Positions 44,973-55,956 of a DNA stretch of 64,000 bases are shown here, piece by piece. Numbering within the stretch: position 1 is the stretch's first letter; the number at the start of each line of letters is the position of its first letter. Made by a program: the position numbers and the translations under genes. The stretch is from Solenopsis invicta. Lineage: Eukaryota; Arthropoda; Insecta; Hymenoptera; Formicidae. The DNA lies in the NCBI RefSeq assembly GCF_016802725.1, contig NC_052668.1:1240001-1304000 (forward strand). Reading direction: 5' to 3'. Under the pieces are notes generated by a model. The model had not been told where the DNA came from. It ran no database searches and saw nothing but the letters and a program-made list of their open reading frames with translations.

Positions 44973-47359
44973 CAGGGTGTTCCAAACCATATGTCTCACC
45001 TAATTTTTTTGTAAACGCGACATTTTAAAGAAAAATGTTTCAGACAAAAGTTTTGTGACTTCGAGGGAAACATAAGACGGTGTTATTGGTTTGACCTTGG
45101 ATAGTCGTTTGAAGATCACGTGAAGGTCACCTTTAATTTCTTAAATAGAAACCCACATTTTTTAATGCATATTCTTGTAGCGTACCTCGAAAGCTTTCCA
45201 AAACGCTATAATAAAATGTTTTTTTAATCAGTACTTTTCGAGTTATGAGGGTTGAAAATTGCAGTACCGCCGGCATTAGCATTACCCAAGGTGTACCGCG
45301 TGAAGGTTGCATGGTCGGATTTACATCTCTGGTGTGTGTGTGTGTTTTATGTGTTTGTGTTTGTGTTTGTGTTTGCCCGTTCACGGGCAACTCTAGATGT
45401 ATGCGCTGGACATTCATCTTGCTGGAAAAACATGTTTAGGCGCAATTGTAGAAGAATATTTTCAAGCAATGGCGGAAAGAAAGTAGATTTCGTCGGAAAT
45501 GTCCGATTTTACGCGCTGCATTAATTAAACCAAGAACCAAATATTTGACTCTCGTTTAGTTTAGTCTTTAGTCTAACACACGTATACATGCACATTCTCT
45601 TTCTTTTGTTCCTTTTAATTCAGTAATTTCGTCAGTAGTAACAAAAAAACTCTCCACGAGCATTTCTTACGTACAAACAACCGCAAAAATTCATTCAAAA
45701 CAACTTCAGCCTTGAATCGATTCAAAACGTCTTGTCTTGTCATATACGTTTTTCATGTCTGATACTGTCACGTAAGGTGTAACAAAATTCTTATTTACCA
45801 GCCATGTCGTATTCAAACGCGGAAGCTTGTGATATGATGCTTATTTTAGGTGAATGTGATTGTCAATTTAGAGCAGCTGCAAGATTGTGGCAAAAACGAT
45901 ACCCAGATCGCGCTTCTCATTCGTACAAAGTTTTTTTTAGCTTAGCTAACCGAATTACCAATACAGGTATTATTCAACCGGATCACAATAAAGGTAGACA
46001 AATTCGATACCAAGTTAGAAATAAAAGGATGCCGGAGATTCTTGCATCCGCTCAATTGCATACCTGCCATTCATTAAGACGTACAGAAAAAGATTCTGGA
46101 ATTAGTCGCAACACGATCTGACGAATTTTCCATGAAAACAAGCTGCATTCGTACAGAATGTCTCTTCACCAAGCATTGACGATTGACGATTTTAGATACA
46201 GATTCGAATTTTGCAATTGGATTCGTCAACAATCGCGCAACTTTCATCAGAAAATTTTATTTTCTGTTGAATACACATTTTCAAGTGACGGCTTTGTAAA
46301 TACATGGAACTGTCGATATTGGGCACAAGAAAATCTTCATTGGTCCGAGAAATTGACCATCAACATGTTTGGAAAGTCAATGTTTGGTGCGGAATTATTG
46401 GAAAACATGTCGTTGGACCGCATATCTTTAAAGTAAACCTAAACGGTATTTGGTACGCCAATTTCTTTGAAAATGATCTTCCGCCCTTTCTTGAAAATAT
46501 TGATCTATAATTACGCCTAAACATGTTTTTCCAGCAAGATAGATGTCCAGCGCATACATCTAGAGTTGCCCGTAAACGGTTGAACGAAATGTTTGCAGAT
46601 AAATGGATAGGCCCACATCATTGGCCACCACGATCACCGGACCTCACTGTTCTAGATTACGATTTGTGGGGAAGACTAAAAGATCTAGTATGCCGCGAAC
46701 GCCCTACGACAAGAGATGATATGATTCGTAGAATACGTTTTGCTATTCGTTCTCTACATGTTGATGAAATTCTTCATGCAACAAATAATTGAAAAGAGTA
46801 CTTGCTTGCATTGAAGCAAACGGTACACATTTCGAACACCAGGCCTAATAACATCAGCCACACATACACACACACGCGCGCGCGCGCGCGTACAGCAGAG
46901 AGGTTTTGGAGTCGATAAATACTACGGGCGTGACGAACCGTGGGGTTCTTATCTCTGTTGACACACACGCATTCACACACACAAACAAACACACACACAC
47001 ACACCAAAGGTGTAAATCCGACCGTGCAACCTCTACGCGGTACACCTTGGGTAATGCTAATGCCGGCGGTACCGTAACTTTCAACCCTCATAACTCGAAA
47101 AGTACTGATTAAAAACGTTTTATTATAGCGTTTTGGAAAGCTCTCGAGGTAAGCTACAAAAATATGCATTGAAAAATGGGGGTTTCCATTTAAGAAATTA
47201 AAAGTGACCTTCACGTGATCTTTAAATGACTATCCAAGGTCAAACCAATGACATCATCTTATGTCCCTCTCAGTCACAAAACTTTTGTCTAAAACATTTT
47301 CTTTAAAATGTCGCATTTACGAAAAAGTCGGGTGAGACGGGTGGTCTGGGACACCCCTG
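44973..47359 (+). mobile_element. Long-TIR mariner-like element inserted at TA in a Penelope copy
   Basis: Ends CAGGGTGTTCC... and ...GGACACCCCTG are flanked by TA (44,971-44,972 and 47,360-47,361). Terminal inverted repeats run about 350 bp, each ending inside with a GT/CA microsatellite (45,332-45,380; 46,858-47,003). It contains a decayed transposase. Confidence 0.85.
45804..46848 (+). pseudogene. Long-TIR mariner-like transposase, decayed
   Basis: Starts MSYSNAEACDMMLILGEC, closely matching the intact paralogue at 55,957. Lesions: TGA at 46,119-46,121 in place of Trp (ISVWRI in the paralogue), a frameshift near 46,345, a TAA at 46,508-46,510, and SVEY where the paralogue has SDEC, so the first catalytic Asp is lost. 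FFQQDRCPAHTSRVAR and PPRSPDLTVLDYDLWG mark the other two catalytic blocks, with three residues fewer between them than in the paralogue. Confidence 0.85.
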
Positions 47360-47379
47360 TATGTTCCCACCTAGATATA

Positions 47380-49745
47380 TGTTCCACTGACATTCCTAGG
47401 GACATCTGTTGCCTTTTATAGCTTGGTGACAATTTTTCTCTCCTTTGCCATAACCACAAAAAAATACTTTTCAAATTCATAAAAAATATGGAAAACAACA
47501 CCAACAAATTGCCCGCTGTTTCACATTTGAATATTAGAAACCGCATCATCCCCGATTATCAACAATTTGCAACATGCTTCTCCTTTACGCAACTCTAGTC
47601 CGGCAATATCTATCTTTAAACGTATTGCCACAACTAACACCTTTCTTCGCAATAATCCTGACCTGATTTTTATCACAGCAGAGAAAGACAACATTACTGT
47701 AGCCATGGACCGCGATGACTATAAGTTCCTATATGAAGAACAAGATAGTCTCCTTGCTGCCAGTTGATGATACGTACACTAGAGTCAGTAAAGATCCCAT
47801 CCGACAAATCACAAACAAATCTCGGGTTTTGCTCGCAAGATGAAAAAATTTTTACTATATTTTTCAGTACGTGTACAGGTCCCTCTATTGCAGCGATGGG
47901 TTGCTTCCGAGGGCTTATTAGTTACCGAAATTACACAAAAAGGATCATCCGCTGCAAATCATAGTTTCCTCTATTGACAGCCCCTTACACTCATTGGCCG
48001 GTTTTTTACACTCTGTTATATTAAGTAGCATTCCGGAATCCACCAACAATATTAAAGACAGCTTTTAACTGGTCAAAAAACTTAGTGGCATGCATTTGGA
48101 AGACAACTACATTCTTGTGTCTTTCAATGTGGTGTCTCTTTTTACTAACGTACCCATCGATCTAGCCATGAACAGCCTTCACAACAGGTGGGAACATACA
48201 TCTAGAAATTGCAAGATTCCAAGAGATAAGTTTTTTGATGCTGTTCGCTTCATTTTGGAATCAACTTACTTTAAATTCAATAACACCATATATAAACAGA
48301 ATTTCGATACTCCCATGGACTCTCCGTTGTCTCCTGTCATTGCTGATTTAGACTACAAGATCTGGAGACAGTGGTGCTTGTAACATTTGATTTTCACGTT
48401 TTTTTTTATTTCAGATATGTCGACGATATTGCTTTAGCGATACTTTCTGACAAAGTAAATTTAATTTTAGAATCTTTTAACTTTTTTCATCCTTGTCTAC
48501 AATTCACGATTAAAATAGGAAACAAAATGCTTAACTTTTTAGACACCACCATAATTCTGAACAAGGGTGTTGTTGAATTCGATTGGTATCACAAACCAAT
48601 GTTCTCAGATCGGTATCTAAACTTTAACTCCTGGTACCCTGTCTCACAGAAACGTAGTGTCGTTATGGTCCTGGTCGCGCCTTTCTTTTGTCTCATCCAA
48701 AATTTCACGAGAAAAACTTGGAACTTATAGTTAATATTCTTTTAGAAAACGACTATTCTTTGGATTTTATTTTTGATGTTATCCGTGAACGACTGAGATG
48801 CCTTTTCTCAAAAAAATCTAAAAAACAAATATCCGACACCTCAGATGTAGGTAAAAAAATCACTTGGTTTACAGTTCCTTATTTTCCTTTAATTTCCGAC
48901 AGATTTAATAACATTTTTATAAATCTAAACATTAAAACTGACTTTTACAGTTTCAACAAGGTGTGCAATTTCATCCAAGTTCAAAAAAACCCCTTTCCAA
49001 CTTCTTCTCATAGAAATGTCGTGTATAAAGTTTCTTGTCGCGACTGCGATGCATTTTATGTCGGGCAAACAGGCAAGCAGTTGAAAACGCGCATTTCTGA
49101 ACATCGAAACCACATTCGTAGAGATACCTCTACTAATTCTGTTATCACAGATCACAGAATACAATCTGGTCACGATTTTAATTAGGACGATGTCCGAATT
49201 CTTGACCATGAGAGATTATTTCATAAGCAATTCATTTCAGAAATGCTACACATTAATCGACAAAAAATGGCCTCAACCTCCAGTTCGATACTAAATGTCT
49301 GCACCACGCTTTTTATCGATCATCAACGATTTATAATTTGTTTTGCCCATCTCATGTACCCTTATTCTATATATGTTTATATTAGTTCATAACCGAACAG
49401 ACCTGTATCATCTGCTTGGCTCAGTGCTTTTTTAACCTCCGTACTTGATGGCACTTATCATAACTGTTTCTGCAACGTCTTATTTATTTAAGTTAAATTC
49501 TGAGCGCCTCTTGATGCTGTGACTTCTTTTATTCGTACATCATTTAAAATTTTTTGACTACGTCTGTTTTTAAAATGAGTTTCTTCTCTCTTTTTTTTAT
49601 TGTTTTTAATATTCAGGCTCTTTTCATTTTTATTCTTAGTGCGAGCATGTATACATCTTTCAAGCTGAATAACTCGCAATTCATGTTACTTTTCTATGAG
49701 GAAGACCTCAACCTCACTACAGGCGAAAACTAATCTAACAATGCT
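47380..49745 (+). mobile_element. Penelope-like retroelement, plus strand
   Basis: RT and GIY-YIG lie in order on the plus strand, followed at about 49,692-49,735 by a degenerate hammerhead-like end (TATGAGGAAGACC...GGCGAAAAC). It is arranged head to head with the minus-strand copy at 44,148-47,375. Confidence 0.82.
47560..49185 (+). pseudogene. Penelope-like RT and GIY-YIG endonuclease
   Basis: Pieces in order: ITVAMDRDDYKFLYEEQDSL (47,690-47,766), FNVVSLFTNVPIDLAMNSL (about 48,125), DSPLSPVIADL (about 48,320), RYVDDIALAILSDKVNLI (YVDD catalytic box, about 48,415), KMLNFLDTTIILNKGVVEF, and GIY-YIG endonuclease VVYKVSCRDCDAFYVGQTGK then LKTRISEHRNHIRR (49,015-49,120). At least three frameshifts. 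GxxMGSPLSP has become GTPMDSPLSP-like. Inactive. Confidence 0.85.
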
Positions 49746-49943
49746 AAGGCTTCTTAATGTATTTGCACTAAAGATGGCTTCAAATTAGAACCAAACGTTC
49801 GTATTTGTTATAAGTAATTAAATTTGATGTGAAAGTCATAACTGTTTGTTGACTTCGTTTGCGCACTGTTTACCGCGCTCGACTCGTATTTGCCGCTTTT
49901 ATTTACTTTATATTTATGCTTGCATGAATCTCATATTTTATAA

Positions 49944-50188
49944 ATGAATTTGTTTGTAATTGTTTTTGTACTTCTTAAATTAGTATATATTAGAAATAAC
50001 AGAGTGTCATGGGTAAATCTTCATTCTTCATCTACATTCTTTTGCCGCCCAATTAAATTTATATTTATGGAAAAAAATGAGAAATTAGTAAAAGAACAAG
50101 AATCTCTTATAACTGCCAAAATTGAAAATCTTTCCCCTTACATAATTAATTGGAACGATAATAATGTGCAAATTGATTTTCAGTTATA
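49944..50188 (+). pseudogene. RAG1/Transib-like transposase relic, part 1
   Basis: The frame includes FCRPIKFIFMEKNEKLV and LSPYIINWNDNNVQIDFQLY. It runs straight into part 2 if the mariner (50,189-51,474) and one TA are removed: QLY is followed by FTMLDGNVSNIL. I recognise this series of blocks from repeat-encoded animal proteins whose C-terminus resembles the catalytic-Glu region of RAG1. Family naming is by memory of motifs, not alignment. Confidence 0.55.
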
Positions 50189-51474
50189 TTAGGAGTACAA
50201 ATTGAAAAACGCCGTTTTTTGTCAAAATTTGAGGATTGATTGTTGAAAAATGGTTACATACTTATTCTTGAAAGTATTGTCCATCGCTGGCCACTACTTT
50301 CTCCCACCTTTCGGGCAGCATACGAATCCCGCGTCGAAAAAACTGTTCGTCTTTTGCGGCGATCCACGCTTCGACCCAGTTTTTGGCCTCTTCGTAATAA
50401 TGGAAGTGCTGCTCAGCCAGGCCATGCGCCATTGATCGGAACAAGTGGTAATCTGAAGGGGCGATGTCAGGAGAATACGGCGGATGAGGTAAGACGTCCC
50501 ATTTCAATGTTTCCAGATAGGTTTTAACGACCTGAGCAACATGTGGCCGAGCGTTGTCGTGCAGCAACATCACTTTTTCGTGTCTTTGCTCGTATTGTGG
50601 CCGTTTTTCCTGCAATGCTCGGCTCAAACGCATTAGTTGTGTTCGGTAGTGAGCTCCTGTGATGGTTTCACCCGGTTGCAACAGCTCATAATAAATCACG
50701 CCGAGCTGGTCCCACCAAATACACAGCATGAGCTTCGAGCCATGGATGTTTGGCTTGGCCGTCGATGTTGATGCATGGCCGCGGTAGCCCCACGATTTTT
50801 TTCGCTTTGGATTATCATAATGGATCCACTTTTCATCGCCGGTTACAATACGATGCAGAAAACCCTTTCGTTTTTGTCGTTGGAGCAGCTGTTCGCACGC
50901 GAAAAAACGCCGTTCGACGTCTCTCGGCTTTAATTCGTATGACACCCAGTGTCCATGCTTTTGGATCATTCCCATGGTTTTCAAACGATGTGAAATAGCT
51001 TGTTGAGTCACGCCCAATGAATCTGCAAGCTTCTGTTGCGTTTAAGATGAATCTTCATTCAGTAATGTTTCCAATTGTGCGTCTTCAAACTTTTTCTCCT
51101 GTCCGGGACGCTCCTTGTCTTCTACGCCGAAATCACCACTTTTGAAGCGTTGGAACCATTCTCGACACGTTCTTTCACTAATGGATGCCTCACCATAAGT
51201 TTTTACAATCATTCGACGCGCCTCAGCCGCAGATTTTTTCGAATTGAAGGCAAAAAGCAAAACTTCCCGCAAATGACGCTTATTGGGCACAAATTTCGAC
51301 ATTTTCGATCAGAAAAAAATATATAACGCCGATAAAAATTCACAACTGCAATGATAAGGAATTGTTGCCAGATGCCCAACCTTACATTTAAAATTTTTGA
51401 TCTAACGTTTGGCGCCAGCATTTACCACTGGCGCCATCTACTGGAAAACGGCGGTTTTCAATTTGTACTCCTAA
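50189..51474 (-). mobile_element. mauritiana-type mariner, 1,286 bp
   Basis: Inverted ends TTAGGAGTACAAATTGAAAA with TA on both sides (50,187-50,188 and 51,475-51,476). Length and ends are typical for a full-length mariner. The insertion splits an open frame, and joining the flanks at TA keeps that frame. Confidence 0.92.
50262..51302 (-). pseudogene. mariner transposase (DD34D), one stop codon
   Basis: Starts MSKFVPNKRHLREVLLF at 51,302. HTH blocks follow (SERTCREWFQRFKSGDF, SLGVTQQAISHRLKTMG), then catalytic blocks TGDEKWI (first Asp), LLHDNARPH (second) and YSPDIAPSDYHLF (third). The WVPHEL-like linker reads WVSYEL. A TAA at 51,044-51,042 interrupts between EDSS and TQQKLA; a single change from CAA explains it. 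The rest, about 346 codons, is open. It belongs to the mauritiana group, as in the Mos1-type elements. Probably recently dead. Confidence 0.92.
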
Positions 51475-51476
51475 TA

Positions 51477-52045
51477 TTTTACTATGCTAGACGGTAATGT
51501 CAGTAATATTTTATCCAATACTAATGCGATTTCTAAATGTTTTATATGTGGAGCAACTCCTAAAGAAATGAACTCAATGAGAGTTACTGAGAAACTTCCA
51601 AATACTGACAATTTTCGTTTTGGCTTATCTATGCTACATTGTTGGATTATATTCTTCGAATGTCTCCTACACATTTTTTATAGACTTTCATTCAAGAAAT
51701 ATCAAGTAAGAGGTGAAGAGTACAAAAAATTTTTGAATATACAAAGAAGTACAAGAAAATTTTAAATCTCGCTTAGGTCTTATTGTAAATAAGCCAAAAC
51801 CAGAATACAGTACGAGCAATGATGGTAACACTGCACGGAGGTTTTTCAGTATCTCAGAAATTAATTCTTATATTACTGGCATCGATAAAAGTTTAAAATA
51901 AACAAATTTTATTTAATTTTAAGAGTGTTATCTAGTGGTAAGGTAATAACTACAATTAAATTTAAAATACTTTTGCAAGATACTTTAGAATTGTATTTAG
52001 TGTGGGTTAGCGTATGGCATCAGAAGGTTCCACAAATGAACACAC
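51477..52045 (+). pseudogene. RAG1/Transib-like transposase relic, part 2
   Basis: Reads FTMLDGNVSNIL, CFICGATPKEMNSM (CxxC zinc site), FRFGLSMLHCWIIFFECLLH, then after a frameshift RLGLIVNKPKPE, NDGNTARRFF and YITGIDKSL. After another shift it reads FYLILRVLSSGKVI and LYLVWVSVWH near 52,040. The block order is the one I recall for the family. At least two frameshifts occur. The next expected block (VHKILIHG) is found only after the composite insertion, at 54,405. Confidence 0.58.
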
Positions 52046-52153
52046 GCTCTATGTTCACGTGTTCTTTAATAAAATTCTACTTGGTATAAGTGTAATTGCG
52101 TAAGTGTGTAATCTATGCAACGGGGACGACGGCGACACTCCTGAACCACAGTA

Positions 52154-53475
52154 CGAGGTGTGTTCAAAAAGTATCGCGAATTTTGAATTTTCGCGGGTTA
52201 CGTATATTCGAATTTCGATCTTTTTGTGGCGTTATGTTGGTACTCATGTCTCTCACTTATGCCGACAAGCTCGGCCATTTTGAATGTTCACTTAATTGTT
52301 GACAGCTGCTTTGCTTGCACGTGTTTTGGATCGTCTTCGATTTTTACCTATTCAAAAAAATGGATCAAAGAACCTGTATCAAATTTTGTGTGAAAAACGA
52401 AATTAAGTGCACGGATGCATTCCGAATGTTGACTGTGGCATACGGAGAAGCTACCTTGGACCGAAGCAACGTTTATCGGTGGTACAAAATGTTCTCAGAA
52501 GGCCGAGAAGATGTGAACGACGAAGAGCGTGCCGGACGCCCGAGCACTTCAACAACAGACGAAAAAATTAATGAAGTGGAGAAAATGGTATTGGCCAATC
52601 GTCGAATCACCGTTAGAGAAGTTGCTGAGGACCTAAACATATCGATTGGCTCGTGCCATTCGATTTTTATCAATGATTTGGGCATGAGACGGGTCGCCGC
52701 GAAATTCGTACCAAAATTGCTCAATTGCGACCAAAAACAGCATCGCATGAACATTGCTAATGAGATGTTGGACTCTGTCCGCGACGACCCAAATTTGCTC
52801 CAGAGGGTCATAACTGGTGACGAATCGTGGGTTTATGGTTATGACGTGGAAACCAAAGCTCAATCATCTCAATGGAAGCTGCCGCACGAACCAAGACCGA
52901 AAAAAGCGCGCCAAGTTCGGTCGAATGTGAAAGTTTTGCTGACAGTTTTCTTCGATTGCAGGGGCGTGGTGCATCATGAGTTCTTGCCACAGGGTAGAAC
53001 GGTCAATAAGGAATATTACCTGCAAGTTATGCGCAATTTGCGCGAAGCAATCCGCCAGAAACGCCCGGATTTGTGGAAGAACAAAAATTGGCTTTTGCAC
53101 CACGATAACGCCCCTGCTCACACATCGTTGCTTGTGCGCGACTTTTTGGCCAAAAACAACACACTAATGATGCCGCAGCCACCGTATTCCCCAGATCTGG
53201 CCCCCTGTGACTTTTTCTTGTTCCCTAAACTGAAGAGGCCCATGAAAGGACGACGTTACGCTACGCTTGACGAGATAAAGACGGCATCGAAGGAGGAGCT
53301 GAACAAGATAAAAAAAAATGATTTTTTGAAGTGCTTCGAAGATTGGAAAAACCGTTGGCACAAGTGTGTAATATCTCATGGGGATTACTTTGAAGGGGAC
53401 AAAATAGATATTCATGAATAAATAAATAATTTTTGAAAAAACACAAAATTCGCGATACTTTTTGAACACACCTCG
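52154..53475 (+). mobile_element. Full-length DD34D mariner with perfect TIRs
   Basis: Both ends read CGAGGTGTGTTCAAAAAG and continue identical for 32 bp in inverted orientation. TA lies at 52,152-52,153 and 53,476-53,477. The transposase is open. Perfect ends and an open frame suggest a recent insertion. Confidence 0.95.
52360..53421 (+). CDS. mariner transposase, DD34D, apparently intact
   Basis: 353 codons from ATG 52,360 (MDQRTCIKFCVKNEIKC). This start, not the upstream ATG at 52,315, gives the usual mariner N-terminus and length. HTH regions: SNVYRWYKMFSEGREDVNDE and ITVREVAEDLNISIGSCHSI. Catalytic triad: TGDESWVYGYD, LHHDNAPAHTS and PYSPDLAPCDFFLF, with 34 residues between the second and third Asp. 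WVPHEL-type linker is replaced by FVPKLL. Ends at FEGDKIDIHE. It binds the 32-bp terminal repeats and moves by cut and paste into TA. No lesion is visible. Irritans or a related subfamily is likely. Confidence 0.93.
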   Translation: MDQRTCIKFCVKNEIKCTDAFRMLTVAYGEATLDRSNVYRWYKMFSEGREDVNDEERAGRPSTSTTDEKINEVEKMVLANRRITVREVAEDLNISIGSCHSIFINDLGMRRVAAKFVPKLLNCDQKQHRMNIANEMLDSVRDDPNLLQRVITGDESWVYGYDVETKAQSSQWKLPHEPRPKKARQVRSNVKVLLTVFFDCRGVVHHEFLPQGRTVNKEYYLQVMRNLREAIRQKRPDLWKNKNWLLHHDNAPAHTSLLVRDFLAKNNTLMMPQPPYSPDLAPCDFFLFPKLKRPMKGRRYATLDEIKTASKEELNKIKKNDFLKCFEDWKNRWHKCVISHGDYFEGDKIDIHE

Positions 53476-53746
53476 TATAAGAAAGAACAGTAGGTTAACT
53501 CCGGCATAAAGCACGGCGAAAGTTGTCCTTCGCGCATGACCAAATCGCACAATCAGCAATATGGCGGTTAAGTTCTGATTGGATGATTCCAGCATATGGC
53601 AGCATTAACCCGACTCAGGTTAAGTTAAACCATTGCGCTCGCAAACGCTATTGGATCTACGCACACCCAGCAACATGGCGATTTTGTAGTCATCATATCA
53701 AAGGTGCCGACACCGAGTCGCCTACTGTTCTTTCTTATACTGTGCC
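53476..53746. mobile_element. MITE, about 270 bp
   Basis: TATAAGAAAGAACAGTAGG at 53,476 is matched by its inverse complement ending at 53,746. The mariner at 52,154-53,475 sits directly at its left TA, so order of insertion is ambiguous. Confidence 0.75.
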
Positions 53747-54362
53747 TGAACTTTGACGGAGTGCCTGCGATAGACGTAGGCGACGTCTAAGTGTCCCAGG
53801 ATGTAGTCGGAGCGGACGGCGATGTATGGGCCTCTTGACTCTTCGCGCAGACTGCGGTGAACCGGCGCCAAGGGTCGTCGGGGCAGATGCAGCTCGGACA
53901 ATCCAGATGCGGGTATCGACCCGGGACGGTCCCGTCGAAGACGTCGACGAGGCAGTTTGACGTGCCATGAAGCTCTTTGACCAAAATACTGAGAGCTCTG
54001 AAAGGAGCGTACCTCAGGTTACACCAAGGTAGAGAGCCCGGAAAGGAGCGCATCTCTAGATACATCAAGATAAAGGGCCCGGTACGAAACGCACCTCTGG
54101 TTACACCAAGGTAAAGAACTCGGAAAAGAGTACACCTCTAGTGACGATTCTCGTGATCGAAGGGCCCAGCCTCGATCGGAGGATGCGTGATTAACGGGTT
54201 GCGGTCGCGTGTTATATGCGCTCGGTGGTTGGATTTGACTTCCGAGAAAGCAGCCGCCTAGCGGCAGCGCCTGAACTAGCGCCGGCGCTCGCGCCCACGC
54301 TGGCGCCCGCAGCTTACCTCCGCGCTCGCGCGCGCGCGCATATTGGTGGCAGATTTTCGTAT
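53747..54362. other. GC-rich insert of unknown type with 41-bp repeats
   Basis: The stretch is much GC-richer than its surroundings and ends in a (GC)n-like run near 54,330 and ATTGGTGGCAGATTT, a phrase reminiscent of primer-binding sites of LTR elements. Open frames are present on both strands without recognised domains. It may be an LTR or its leader. It lies inside the RAG1/Transib-like relic. Confidence 0.45.
53993..54140 (+). repeat. 41-bp minisatellite, about 3.5 units
   Basis: Units begin GAGAGCCCGGAAAGGAGCGC or a variant and end TACACCAAGGTA, diverged by roughly a fifth. It is unrelated in sequence to the other 41/42-bp arrays. Confidence 0.8.
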
Positions 54363-54402
54363 GCCACATTTAGCTTTATACAGTTCGTACTATATGTTTA
54401 GT

Positions 54403-54756
54403 AGCGTGCATAAAATATTAATACATGGGTGAAATGTAATAGATTATTTTGATCTACCCATAGAACTCCTTTTAGAGGTTTTGAAGGCCAGACATAAGGA
54501 AATCCGAAAACATTGTTTACATCACACTCGTAAGACAAATAGAGAGGATACAAATAAAGACCTTATGAATATTCTTTTGCTTACTTCAGACCCTCTAATT
54601 TCAAATCGTAGAAGAAATACTTCAAAAAAATTTTTAAATCTTCAAATATTCAAAATTATCTAATTAATATAGATTCACCAAGCACATCAAGTGATATACC
54701 TGATGGGTTACATGACTTACATTTGAGCGATACCAATTTTGATAGTGAATAATAAT
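54403..54756 (+). pseudogene. RAG1/Transib-like transposase relic, part 3
   Basis: Reads VHKILIHG, a TGA, NVIDYFDLPIELLLEVLKAR, then HKEIRKHCLHHTRKTN, DLMNILLLTSDPLISNRR and, after a shift, an acidic tail (SDTNFDSE). In RAG1 and its relatives the segment E-A-x-N-K...FR has the last catalytic Glu just before A; here Lys (AAG) is at that place, which would abolish catalysis. The assignment is by motif memory. Confidence 0.55.
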
Positions 54757-54759
54757 AAT

Positions 54760-55217
54760 AATTTATAATAATTATATGTTTTTGTATTTAGTTGTCATAT
54801 TTAGATTTCTTATTTTTGTTTTGTATAATATCATTTATAATTACTTGTTACTTTCAATTTTAACTTTGTTATAATTATTTGTTAACTTCAAACATTAATT
54901 TAAATTATTGTTAATCTTGAAAATATACTTATTTTACAATTTATACACAATTTTTATTTTTGTCCCAATAAAACCAATTTGGCCGCATTGTGCGCTGTGC
55001 AAATTCAAACAACGATGCGCCACCTATCCCGCCGTGCGCCGTTACTTACGATCTAGGCGCGATGGCGCGGCGTCACCGCACATTAGGTCAAACATTTTAT
55101 TTTATAACTCGATAATTATAGCGAATATCGCAAAATGGTATAAGACTTTTTTGTCCCCTTTCATCTCCTTTATGTTCTCAAAGCGGTAGGTTCCCTAGCT
55201 CCCGGACACCCTATATA
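54760..55217. other. Intergenic stretch, nothing recognised
   Basis: AT-rich, with a GC-richer patch at about 54,985-55,085. No gene is supported. Confidence 0.5.
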
Positions 55218-55524
55218 TACAGGGTGTTTCAGACCACCCGTACACCCCTTTTCTCTTCGCAGGATTAGGACCAATCAAAAATATGTTCAGACGAAAGTTG
55301 TAGAGTTTCAAAAGATCTATTCAATGATCTTATCAGTTTGACCTTGGATGGCGTCGCCAAGGTCAGATCGAAATCACATTAAGTTTTTTAAATGAAACAC
55401 CCTATTTTTGATTCCAGAATCTAATAGCTGGTGTCAAGATCTTTCCAAAACACTACAAGAAAGTTTATTTTCGTTGACTACTTTCCGAGTTGTGCGGCTT
55501 GAAAGTTACACTACCGCCAACACC

Positions 55525-55796
55525 ATGTAAATAACAATATAAAATCACGCGTTACGCAGAAAGCCGTGCAGCCGACACAAAGAAAGTAAACACGCGAGCC
55601 GGGCCAACAAAAACAGATCATGAAAAATCGTGAAAGTTAGCTGTCGCGACCGTAGATAGTCACATACATATGTATGTCATAATATTATGTAATTACATTA
55701 TTACTTTAACGGTAGCACACGAGCAATAACGAGCGCGGCTTTCTGCGTAACGATGTCTAACTCGTGATTTTATACATATTGTTATTTGCATAGGAT
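55525..55796. mobile_element. MITE inside the left terminal repeat
   Basis: ATGTAAATAACAATAT at 55,527 pairs with ATATTGTTATTTGCAT ending near 55,796, with further pairing through GCGTTACGCAGAAAGCCG. It interrupts the inner end of the left long repeat, which is complete on the right. Confidence 0.75.
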
Positions 55797-55956
55797 GTAG
55801 TAGAGATGTATTCACCACAACGCTATTGTGACTCAACTCAACACGAGTGACAATAACTCTCTCAAACTTGTCACCTACGTCTTCAATAACCGTCATATCA
55901 GTATCAATCGCGCAACAAAAATCCGACCCTCTTTATTAGTCTAGGTTTATTTAGCC

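Noticed and set aside
45245..45439. Cys/Val-rich frame as a small secreted protein
   Set aside because: It reads through a GT microsatellite at the inner end of a transposon terminal repeat.
44148..49260. The two similar Penelope copies as an LTR pair or as one element with terminal repeats
   Set aside because: They are inverted, carry coding RT and GIY-YIG sequence, and one is truncated; they are separate copies.
52633..53446. Minus-strand open frames across the mariner transposase
   Set aside because: Shadows of the plus-strand transposase in other frames, without domains.
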